Origin: Shewanella sp. | GTDB lineage: Bacteria > Pseudomonadota > Gammaproteobacteria > Enterobacterales > Shewanellaceae | Length of the DNA: 13,185 nt | Direction: 5' to 3' | NCBI GenBank assembly: GCA_004195335.1 | Contig: SDWK01000501.1 | Coordinates: forward strand, 1 to 13,185 | In this document: one piece after another, positions 1-5,977 of the stretch | How positions within the stretch are numbered: position 1 is the first letter of the stretch | Layout: each line of letters starts with the position of its first letter | Made by a program: the position numbers and the translations under genes | Notes under the pieces: model-generated | What the model was told of the DNA's origin: nothing | The model's database searches: none | The model's input: the letters and a program-made list of their open reading frames with translations, nothing else

Positions 1-77
1 CGAAAGGTCTTGCCTTTCGCATCGAAGACCACGGCGACCCGATCAGGTTGTTCCTCCCTGATCAACTTTCTTAACAT
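1..77 (-). pseudogene. polA: polA fragment: 5'-truncated piece of DNA polymerase I, running off the left edge
   Basis: Read on the minus strand from the ATG at 77 down to base 1, an open frame gives MLRKLIREEQPDRV followed by AVVFDAKGKTF. This is the 5'-nuclease domain of DNA polymerase I around residues 40-65, where NML...VVFDAKGxTFR is highly characteristic. The roughly 40 residues that normally precede it (the LVDGSSYLYRA region) are absent: just upstream the same frame meets a TAA (about 105-107), and that DNA codes for the LysR C-terminus in another frame. So the fragment is truncated at its 5' end. The window ends before its downstream extent can be judged. It could be a decayed duplicate, a truncated gene using this internal ATG, or an assembly join. 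Family recognition is from memory of PolA sequences. Confidence 0.6.
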
Positions 78-79
78 AT

Positions 80-925
80 TTATGCCTGCCTTGCCGTCGA
101 TTTACATACCGATATCACCGAAGCTATCAGTGGTTCTTTCATCCTACTGGCTTGATAGGCCAGTCCAATTCTTTTCATTAGTTTCTCGTTGGCGATAGGA
201 CGTAACACAAAGCCATCGTTATGTTTTATTTCCAGCCAGTCAGGTAGTAGGGCGGCGCCGACACCGGCACTGACCAAAGGCCAAGCATACTCTATGGTTC
301 GGATGTTGGCTCTTGGCTGAAACTGAACGCCCTCAACGGCCATGGCTTGTTTTAATCTTTCCAGCGCATCGCATGGAGTGCGGTTAATAAAGGGGATACC
401 TGCAAGGTCTTCGATAGAGATCAGTGGCTTAGTCGCTAATGACCAGCTGCTGGGGATGGCAAGCTGATATCTGTCCTCCCAGATCGGGATAAAGTCTTCA
501 CAACTCGATGCAGACTGAGATAAAACCACCCGTGCATCGCAGGGCTCATCGGGTTCAACTAGGGTTAATTCCAGATTCTCTATGCGTTTAGTCAGCTCGG
601 TGAGTAGTTCACTCATGCGCTGGGCCCCCAAGGAACGCATGAGTCCCAGGCGCAGGGGAACAGGTGTGGGTCCATCGCTGAAAAGATGCAGAATTGACTG
701 TTCGTTATCACTCATCTCTCTGGCAAGAGGATAGAGTTTATCGGCCGCAGAAGTCGGCCTGACGCCCCCCGCATGACGAACAAACAGCTCAATGTTGAGT
801 TCTTGTTCCAGCTGTGAAATCGCTGCGGTGATCGAAGGCTGTGAAACGAAGCACTGACGCGCTGCACCTGTGATGCTGCCCTGTTCGTAGACTGACTGAA
901 AGTACTTGATCGATCTGAGTTTCAT
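80..925 (-). CDS. LysR-family transcriptional regulator, likely regulator of the adjacent amino-acid operon
   Basis: A 281-residue DNA-binding regulator. The N-terminal winged helix-turn-helix is typical of LysR proteins (about residues 1-60: LRSIKYFQSVYEQGSITGAA, then VSQPSITAAISQLEQELN), followed by a linker helix and a substrate-binding-like effector domain (about 85-275). The ATG at 925 is preferred because it begins exactly at the family's MKLRSIKYF start and has TAGGA about 8 bases upstream. The frame stays open to 994, but that extension (KHSRLKPLLHG) is translated from a REP-like palindrome. The gene is divergent from the aminomutase operon, the usual arrangement for a LysR regulator and its target; symmetric candidate sites lie between them. 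The effector is unknown; an operon substrate or intermediate is the natural guess. Its stop codon lies at the junction with a polA fragment. Confidence 0.93.
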   Translation of the reverse strand: MKLRSIKYFQSVYEQGSITGAARQCFVSQPSITAAISQLEQELNIELFVRHAGGVRPTSAADKLYPLAREMSDNEQSILHLFSDGPTPVPLRLGLMRSLGAQRMSELLTELTKRIENLELTLVEPDEPCDARVVLSQSASSCEDFIPIWEDRYQLAIPSSWSLATKPLISIEDLAGIPFINRTPCDALERLKQAMAVEGVQFQPRANIRTIEYAWPLVSAGVGAALLPDWLEIKHNDGFVLRPIANEKLMKRIGLAYQASRMKEPLIASVISVCKSTARQA

Positions 926-956
926 TAAAAATCCTATTAAGCTACGAGCGACTCCA

Positions 957-980
957 TGTAGGAGCGGCTTTAGCCGCGAA
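957..980. repeat. REP-like palindromic element
   Basis: The sequence GTAGGAGCGGCTTTAGCCGC begins at 958 and forms a stem (GCGGCT 964-969, AGCCGC 972-977) headed by GTAG. Repetitive extragenic palindromes of the type mobilised by RAYT transposases have this GTAG-plus-palindrome form, and near-identical elements are common in Pseudomonas and other gammaproteobacteria (from memory). It lies just upstream of the lysR start, so it would be in the lysR leader or promoter region. Only one copy is in this window. Confidence 0.6.
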
Positions 981-1129
981 TGTTTCAGGGCCACGAGCTA
1001 GGAGCTAGAGTGATCGCAGCTTGTCTTTGTTTATACTCGATCTTCGAAACATTCTTAGCCTTGTCTTATTCTCGCGACTTTCTCTGCTTCTCAGTCTACT
1101 CAGGCTTTTCTATGTAAACAAGCTCTAGC

Positions 1130-1146
1130 CATAGGCTTTGGCTATG
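1130..1146. promoter_or_regulatory. Candidate LysR-type regulator binding site (CATAG-N7-CTATG)
   Basis: A perfect 5-base dyad, CATAG (1130-1134) and CTATG (1142-1146), encloses a 7-base spacer and contains the classic LTTR pattern T-N11-A (T1132, A1144). A slightly shifted pair, TAGCCA 1126-1131 and TGGCTA 1139-1144, overlaps it. It lies between the divergent lysR and mutase genes, where autoregulation and operon activation sites are expected. Role is inferred from position and symmetry only. Confidence 0.5.
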
Positions 1147-1193
1147 AACGGCATAAAAAGATTGTATTTCATCAATGTCCCTAAAAATTGTAT

Positions 1194-1208
1194 GGTTAAT
1201 AATTAACC
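1194..1208. promoter_or_regulatory. AT-rich 15-base perfect palindrome, candidate operator
   Basis: GGTTAAT-A-ATTAACC is a perfect inverted repeat with a single central base, 204 bases before the mutase ATG and 48 bases from the T-N11-A dyad. Its symmetry is typical of a homodimer binding site. It may be a second LysR contact site or belong to another regulator; the sequence does not decide. Confidence 0.4.
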
Positions 1209-1250
1209 GTCGAGAGCTGTCGTTTTACGATTGATTTACTACTTTTGTTG

Positions 1251-1306
1251 AAAAGCTCTTGTTCAAAAGCTCTTTTTGAAGAGCTTGTGTTTAACAGCTC
1301 GTGTTA
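1251..1306. repeat. Four degenerate 14-base tandem repeats upstream of the mutase gene
   Basis: Four consecutive 14-base units start at 1251, 1265, 1279 and 1293: AAAAGCTCTTGTTC, AAAAGCTCTTTTTG, AAGAGCTTGTGTTT, AACAGCTCGTGTTA. Each carries an AGCT core at the same offset. Weaker echoes (AAAA..GTG..TT) continue to about 1360. The last clear unit ends 105 bases before the mutase ATG, so the array probably lies in or near the promoter or untranslated leader. Confidence 0.6.
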
Positions 1307-1411
1307 GAAATATTTTTATTAAAAAGTGCTTACTTAAAACTCATATTAAAACGTGTTTAAGAAGAGCACCGCTCCTCGATAGGGGAGACAAATCACTGAT
1401 AGGACATAATA

Positions 1412-3013
1412 ATGAGCAATCAGAACTCTGCCGAACGCATTATCACAACCTCAAGCCCGCAAAAGCATTTAGTCGTTAACACCGCTGCTGTCGAACAGAC
1501 AATGACCCGATACGGGTACAGTGATGAGACGATGAATATCATCAACCAAGAGAGGTTGTTGCCGGCAGGATTGCTTAGCAGGTTGCATGCCTCCTATCCC
1601 CAGCACTCAGGTTTTCTCGAAAGCCGTGAGTTTCTTTTTATTGAGAAAGATCACTACACGGGCTTGTCCGGATTTCGAGAAGTCTGCGCGATACTGAATA
1701 AGAATGGCATAGATATCGGTGCCATCGACGAGCGTGAACTGTTTGTCGAGGTGTACCGTTTCCTGGCGACGCGCCACACACTGAACAGCATCAATTGGGA
1801 TGATTATCCAACCGATTCAGTATTCCAGCTGGTGTTCCCGCAACCCGGGATGATCGATGAGCAGACCACGCAGCAATATGTGGACAGTCAGGATGCTAAG
1901 GCCCGCACTCAGATTGCTATCGATTATATGGAGAAGACCAATCCACACGACGGCAATCAGCAGCTAAATAAGCCTTGGTTTGTAAACGATGAAGGCGTGC
2001 TGGAGTTTCTCGATGGCAGCCAGCATAAGTATCCCCAGTGCCAGCTGGTGTTTGATAAAACCACCCAAAACTGTTTCTCCTTCTGTACTTACTGTTTCCG
2101 GCACGCTCAGGTCCGTGGCGATGAAGATATGTTTATCCAAAAAGATATTGCCCAACTGCATGAATACCTGAGACGACATACCGAAGTGACCGATATTTTG
2201 ATCACAGGTGGTGATGGTGGTTATATGCCGGTGAGCCGCTTACGCCAGTATGTGATGCCGCTTATCGAAGATCCCTCTTTGCTACATGTTAAAAATGTCC
2301 GCCTGGCAACCCGGGCGCTGACCTTCCAACCTGAGATGGTGTTAACTGAAAAGTATCAACCTATGTTGGAGTTGTTCGACACTCTGCGTGATAACGGCGT
2401 GCAACTGGCGTGGATGGCCCACTTTTCTACGCCGCGGGAGTTACTCAACCCAAGCACCATAGCGGCGATTCGTCGTCTGCAAAATCATGGGGTGAATATT
2501 CGTAGTCAGAGTCCGATGATGAACCATATCAGCCTGTTCAAAGATGAAGCGGGCAATGTCGATGTTGAACGCTCCTCTCAAAACTGGATCGATCTGGCCA
2601 CGATTCTGGGCATGATGTGTGTGGGCTTCCATTCCATGTATTGCGCCCGCCCAACCGGCGAGCATCATTACTACACCGCGCCGCTGGCCGATATGAGCAA
2701 GATTTTTAATCGTATCTATCGCTCACTCGCCTCCATCAATCGTCCTTCACGTCATATCTCCATGACGATATCGGCAGGAAAATTAGCCATCTTGGGGACT
2801 TCGGTGGTGAATGGCGAGAAGTGTTTCGCCTTGCAATTTACCGAGGCCAGAAACATGGAATGGATGGATAGAGTGATCTTGGCTAAATATGATGAGAAGG
2901 AGAATAAGGTCGACTTCCTCACGCCACTGGATACCGATAAGTTCTTCTTCGAAGATGAACTCAAAGAGATCGAGACGGGTCTGGCAGATGCGCTGCAGCA
3001 GCGTTTAAATTAA
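1412..3013 (+). CDS. KamA-family radical SAM / PLP aminomutase (lysine 2,3-aminomutase-like, substrate uncertain)
   Basis: Predicted to move the amino group of an alpha-amino acid to the beta carbon, using an S-adenosylmethionine radical and PLP. Seen in the 533 residues: the 4Fe-4S motif C221-x3-C225-x2-C228, Arg230 two residues after the last Cys (equivalent to the carboxylate-binding Arg134 of clostridial lysine 2,3-aminomutase), GGD at 266-268 for SAM, HFSTPRE (337-343) matching the family's HFNHPNE, and Lys457 in SAGK matching the PLP-binding GGGGK. By eye, Asp293 and Asp330, which hold the lysine epsilon-amino group, are Leu375 and Ser450 here. The N-terminal region (about 200 residues before the cluster) is longer than in the clostridial enzyme, and the C-terminal zinc-binding cysteines are missing. 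AGGA at 1401-1404 supports the ATG. First gene of the operon, 21 bases before the CoA-transferase. Lysine is unlikely; a carboxylate-ended substrate such as 2-aminoadipate fits the neighbours better (inference). Confidence 0.9.
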   Translation: MSNQNSAERIITTSSPQKHLVVNTAAVEQTMTRYGYSDETMNIINQERLLPAGLLSRLHASYPQHSGFLESREFLFIEKDHYTGLSGFREVCAILNKNGIDIGAIDERELFVEVYRFLATRHTLNSINWDDYPTDSVFQLVFPQPGMIDEQTTQQYVDSQDAKARTQIAIDYMEKTNPHDGNQQLNKPWFVNDEGVLEFLDGSQHKYPQCQLVFDKTTQNCFSFCTYCFRHAQVRGDEDMFIQKDIAQLHEYLRRHTEVTDILITGGDGGYMPVSRLRQYVMPLIEDPSLLHVKNVRLATRALTFQPEMVLTEKYQPMLELFDTLRDNGVQLAWMAHFSTPRELLNPSTIAAIRRLQNHGVNIRSQSPMMNHISLFKDEAGNVDVERSSQNWIDLATILGMMCVGFHSMYCARPTGEHHYYTAPLADMSKIFNRIYRSLASINRPSRHISMTISAGKLAILGTSVVNGEKCFALQFTEARNMEWMDRVILAKYDEKENKVDFLTPLDTDKFFFEDELKEIETGLADALQQRLN

Positions 3014-3034
3014 TAATCATAAGGTGTTGTAAAT

Positions 3035-3745
3035 ATGATAGATAAACGTATAGCGTCATGTGCCGAGGCGGTGGCCGATATTTTCGATGGCGCGACTGTG
3101 ATGATAGGTGGTTTCGGTGAGGCTGGCAGTCCGATAGAGCTTATTCATGCCTTGATCGATCACGGTGCCCGCAATCTTACCGTGATTAATAATAATACCG
3201 GTAGCGGCCATGTGGGTCTGGCGGCTCTGATTGAGAATGGCCAGGTTGGTAAGATGATCTGCTCATTCCCGCGAACCGCCAATTCAACGGTATTTCCCGA
3301 TCTTTATCGTGCCGGCAAGATAGAGCTCGAGTTAGTGCCTCAGGGCACGCTTGCCGAACGGATCCGCGCCGGAGGCGCCGGGATCCCGGCCTTCTATACG
3401 GCGACATCAGTAGGGACGCCGCTGGCCGATGGCAAAAAACATGAGATATTCGATGGACAAGAGTTCGTACAAGAGCGTGGTCTGAAGGCCGATTTTGCCC
3501 TGATAAAGAGTCTCAAGGCCGACCGTTATGGCAACCTGATATACAACAAGACGGCGCGAAATTTCGCCCCCATCATGGCGATGGCAGCCAAGTGCGCAGT
3601 AGTGCAGACCCAACAATTTGTCGAAGCGGGTGATATCGATCCCGAGGTTGTCGTCACCCCCGGCATTTTTGTTAATCGTATCGTGACCGTGGCAAACCCG
3701 GCTCAAGAGTCGAAGTTAGTCAATGCCGGAGTAACCTATCCATGA
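3035..3745 (+). CDS. pcaI: 3-oxoacid CoA-transferase subunit A, PcaI-like (3-oxoadipate type)
   Basis: Alpha subunit (236 residues) of a family I CoA-transferase that would activate a beta-keto acid using succinyl-CoA or acetyl-CoA as donor. The GGFGEAGSP loop (25-33), CSFPR (76-80), LYRAGKIELELVPQGTLAER (90-109) and the ARNFAPIMAMAAK stretch (174-186) match Pseudomonas PcaI closely. The SFPR...LYRAGKIELE segment separates it from acetoacetate-type AtoD, which reads differently there. AAGGTG at 3021-3026 sits 8 bases before the ATG. The stop overlaps the start of subunit B (ATGA), the usual coupling for a heteromeric enzyme. No protocatechuate or catechol genes lie nearby, so the 3-oxoacid presumably comes from the neighbouring mutase and aminotransferase rather than aromatics. 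Family assignment is firm; substrate is inferred. Confidence 0.92.
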   Translation: MIDKRIASCAEAVADIFDGATVMIGGFGEAGSPIELIHALIDHGARNLTVINNNTGSGHVGLAALIENGQVGKMICSFPRTANSTVFPDLYRAGKIELELVPQGTLAERIRAGGAGIPAFYTATSVGTPLADGKKHEIFDGQEFVQERGLKADFALIKSLKADRYGNLIYNKTARNFAPIMAMAAKCAVVQTQQFVEAGDIDPEVVVTPGIFVNRIVTVANPAQESKLVNAGVTYP

Positions 3746-4452
3746 GCAACCTAACCATGAGTAGTCTATTTATGAGTAAAATAAGTCAACACAATCATAA
3801 TGATGAATCAGCTGGGATAGGTTGGGATCGTGAGCAGATGGCGCATAAGGCCGCTCAGGATATTCCCGACGGTGCCTATGTAAACTTAGGTATAGGGATC
3901 CCGGAAAAGGTCGCTCGCTATGTTCCGCAGGGACGTGAAGTGATCTACCACACCGAGAATGGCTTGCTGGGAATGGGGCCGACACCAGAAGATGATGAGA
4001 TAGATTTTGAGCTTATCAATGCGGGTAAGAAACCTGTCAGCGCAATAGCTGGCGCGGCCTATTTTCATCATGCCGACAGCTTTGCCATGATCCGTGGCAA
4101 ACATATCGATGTCTGTGTGTTGGGTGCGATGCAGGTTTCGGCTAAGGGGGATCTGGCCAATTGGTCAACGGGTGCCGTCGATGCCATTCCTGCCGTAGGG
4201 GGGGCCATGGATCTGGTCGCCGGGGTTAAAACCATCTTTGTTATCACTCAGCATACGACTAAGCAGGGCGAGCCCAAGTTGATCGATTATTGCAGTTACC
4301 CGCTGACGGGACGCGGGGTGGTGAGTCGCATCTATACCGATCTGGCCGTTATCAAGGTTACTGAGCAAGGTTTAGAGGTGGTCGAGCTGGCGCCGGGTGT
4401 CGATTTTGACTATGTGCAGCAGCGCACCGGTTGTGAACTGCTTCGCCCCTAA
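3742..4452 (+). CDS. pcaJ: 3-oxoacid CoA-transferase subunit B, PcaJ-like (3-oxoadipate type)
   Basis: Beta subunit carrying the catalytic glutamate: Glu72 in TENGLLGMGP (71-80), which forms the glutamyl-CoA intermediate in family I CoA-transferases. Other PcaJ-like stretches are DGAYVNLGIG (43-52), AYFHHADSFAMIRG (106-119), KGDLANW (135-141) and IPAVGGAMDL (149-158). The chosen ATG overlaps the subunit A stop (ATGA), suggesting translational coupling, giving 236 residues. Known PcaJ proteins have about 10-15 fewer N-terminal residues, and two further in-frame ATGs at 3757 and 3772 are equally spaced, so the true start could be 3772. Expected to work as a heteromer with the preceding gene and feed the thiolase encoded at the operon end. 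Confidence 0.92.
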   Translation: MSNLTMSSLFMSKISQHNHNDESAGIGWDREQMAHKAAQDIPDGAYVNLGIGIPEKVARYVPQGREVIYHTENGLLGMGPTPEDDEIDFELINAGKKPVSAIAGAAYFHHADSFAMIRGKHIDVCVLGAMQVSAKGDLANWSTGAVDAIPAVGGAMDLVAGVKTIFVITQHTTKQGEPKLIDYCSYPLTGRGVVSRIYTDLAVIKVTEQGLEVVELAPGVDFDYVQQRTGCELLRP

Positions 4453-4605
4453 TTTAAGTGAATAGTTTATGCCGCCATGGTTTAGATCTAAAGCTTAAAG
4501 CTTAAAGCCAAAGTCTAAAACCTAAAGCCTAAAGCCTAAAGCCTAAAGCCATAGTGCCAGCTAGTAGCAAGACCCCTACAACGTTTGTGAACCGGAATAG
4601 GAAAG
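4453..4605. repeat. 153-base intra-operon gap containing a TAAAGCC heptamer array (4489-4550)
   Basis: Within this gap, positions 4489-4550 hold two TAAAGCT units, one TAAAGCC, a 6-base degenerate unit, one TAAAACC and four perfect TAAAGCC units. Tandem heptamers can gain or lose copies by replication slippage. The array lies between genes that otherwise overlap or nearly touch, so it interrupts the operon's mRNA without an evident terminator. The unit resembles telomere-like C/T-A repeats only superficially. It is too short and spacer-less to be a CRISPR. Confidence 0.75.
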
Positions 4606-5976
4606 ATGGAAGATAATAAAAACGATATCCATAGCAATAAAAAACCAACCTCGCCCGACCGTAGCGCCGAACTCTACAAGAAGGCATTAACCTTGATGCC
4701 GGGTGGTTGCAGCCGTAATACGGTGCTCAGAAGCCCTAACCCTCTCTATGCCGAGTCGGCGAAGGGCTGTTATGTCACCGATATCGAAGGTGTGACGCGT
4801 ATCGATTTTGCCAATAACATGGCGGCATTGATCCATGGGCATGCTCACCCTCTGATTGTCGCCAATGTCACCGAGCAGCTCAATAAAGGCAGTGCGTTTA
4901 CCTTAGCGACCGAAGTTGAAATCGATTACGCCGAGCACTTGTGTAGTCGCAATGCGAGTTTCGAGAAGATCCGTTTCGTCAACTCAGGCACAGAGGCGGT
5001 GATGAGCTGTTTGAAGGCGGCGAGAGCCTATACAGGAAGGCCTAAAATTGCCAAGGTCGAGGGGGCTTATCATGGCCTCTATGATCATGCCGAGGTGAGC
5101 CAAACCGCCAGTCCTGCTAACTGGGGAGATGAGTCAAGTCCCAATAGTGTGCCTGTCGCCTACGGCACACCCGAAGCCACACTCAAGGATGTGGTGGTGA
5201 TCCCTTTTAACGATGTTGAGCGAGCCATCAATATCTTAGATAAGCACAAGGATGAGTTAGCCTGCGTGTTGGTGGATCTTCTGCCTCACCGTGTGGGCCT
5301 CATCCCTGCCTCGCAGGAGTTTGTGGTTGCGCTCAGACAGTGGACGACTCAGCACAATGCCCTGTTAGTTTTCGATGAGGTGATCACCTTACGTAACGGT
5401 TATGGCGGTGCACAGGATAACTATCCCATCAGTCCCGATCTGACCGCTCTGGGTAAGATGATAGGGGGCGGCTTCCCGGTCGGCGCACTGGCTGGTCGCA
5501 GTGAGGTGATGGATGTGATGAACCCGCTCAAAGATAAGGTGCTGTTTCCTCACTCAGGCACATTCTCGGCTAACCCGATCACTATGGTGGCGGGCTTAAC
5601 CGCCATGACACTGTTCGATCGAGAAGCCGTGGCTAAACTCAATGAGCTGGGTGAGCAGCTTAGGTCTCAAATCAGTGAAGTGATTGCGATAGCCGATGTT
5701 CCCGCTTGTGTCACCGGTGATGGCTCCATGTTCCGAATTCATATGAAGGCTAACCCGCCGAAGAACTATCGTGACTCCTTTGCCGATGCCAAGGAGAGCC
5801 GTATCAGAACTGCGCTGGTGGACCATCTGTTCGATAACGGATTTATGATGATCAACACCTGTTCGGGTACGCTGTCGACCGAGATGACGGGTAAAGAGGT
5901 AAACCTCTTTACCCAGGTCTTATTGGATGGATTTCGTAAAATTAAGCCAATGTTCTTATTAGTAGAAGGTCATTAA
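4606..5976 (+). CDS. Class III PLP aminotransferase, beta-amino acid transaminase / glutamate-1-semialdehyde aminomutase-like
   Basis: A 456-residue fold-type I PLP enzyme, likely to transaminate the beta-amino acid made by the mutase to a beta-keto acid. Visible features: MPGGCSRN (31-38) with Arg37 at the place of the carboxylate-contacting Arg of beta-phenylalanine aminotransferases, NSGTEA (126-131) for PLP phosphate, Asp257 in FDEVIT for the pyridine nitrogen, Lys284 in LGKMIGGGFPVGA as the Schiff-base lysine, and HSGTF (316-320). The usual VEPMQG segment reads VDLLPHRVG (223-231), an odd departure. Automated pipelines would probably call this glutamate-1-semialdehyde 2,1-aminomutase, but a true HemL role is not supported by this context. 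AGGA just before the ATG is close (3 bases); GGA at 4594 is better spaced. One base separates its stop from the thiolase start. B. subtilis YodT, in a kamA cluster with CoA-transferase genes, is a useful parallel (known). Confidence 0.9.
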   Translation: MEDNKNDIHSNKKPTSPDRSAELYKKALTLMPGGCSRNTVLRSPNPLYAESAKGCYVTDIEGVTRIDFANNMAALIHGHAHPLIVANVTEQLNKGSAFTLATEVEIDYAEHLCSRNASFEKIRFVNSGTEAVMSCLKAARAYTGRPKIAKVEGAYHGLYDHAEVSQTASPANWGDESSPNSVPVAYGTPEATLKDVVVIPFNDVERAINILDKHKDELACVLVDLLPHRVGLIPASQEFVVALRQWTTQHNALLVFDEVITLRNGYGGAQDNYPISPDLTALGKMIGGGFPVGALAGRSEVMDVMNPLKDKVLFPHSGTFSANPITMVAGLTAMTLFDREAVAKLNELGEQLRSQISEVIAIADVPACVTGDGSMFRIHMKANPPKNYRDSFADAKESRIRTALVDHLFDNGFMMINTCSGTLSTEMTGKEVNLFTQVLLDGFRKIKPMFLLVEGH

Positions 5977-5977
5977 C

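Larger units (their letters stand above)
926..1411. other. 486-base divergent intergenic region between lysR and the aminomutase operon
   Basis: This gap holds, from left to right, a REP-like palindrome (957-980), two CTAG heptamers (998-1011), a LysR-type T-N11-A dyad (1130-1146), an AT-rich palindrome (1194-1208) and a run of 14-base degenerate repeats (1251-1306). The last 100 bases before the mutase are rich in AAAAC/GTGTTT-like words. The operon promoter must lie here, but I could not fix convincing -35 and -10 boxes. The short frame at 1276-1479 is not a convincing gene: TTG start, no ribosome-binding site, and it runs into the mutase coding region in another frame. Confidence 0.6.

Noticed and set aside
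1..19. Perfect inverted repeat CGAAAGG-N5-CCTTTCG at the left edge, like a terminator stem
   Set aside because: It is the codons for the PolA AKGKTF segment on the minus strand and has no T-run on the visible side; treated as coding symmetry.
926..994. N-terminal extension of the LysR frame to 994
   Set aside because: The extra residues are translated from a REP-like palindrome, while the ATG at 925 matches the family start and has a ribosome-binding site.
1276..1479. 67-residue frame ahead of the aminomutase
   Set aside because: TTG start, no ribosome-binding site, made of the 14-base repeat region and overlapping the mutase start in another frame.
4489..4550. CRISPR-like or telomere-like array
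   Set aside because: Seven-base units with no spacers; simple tandem repeat only.
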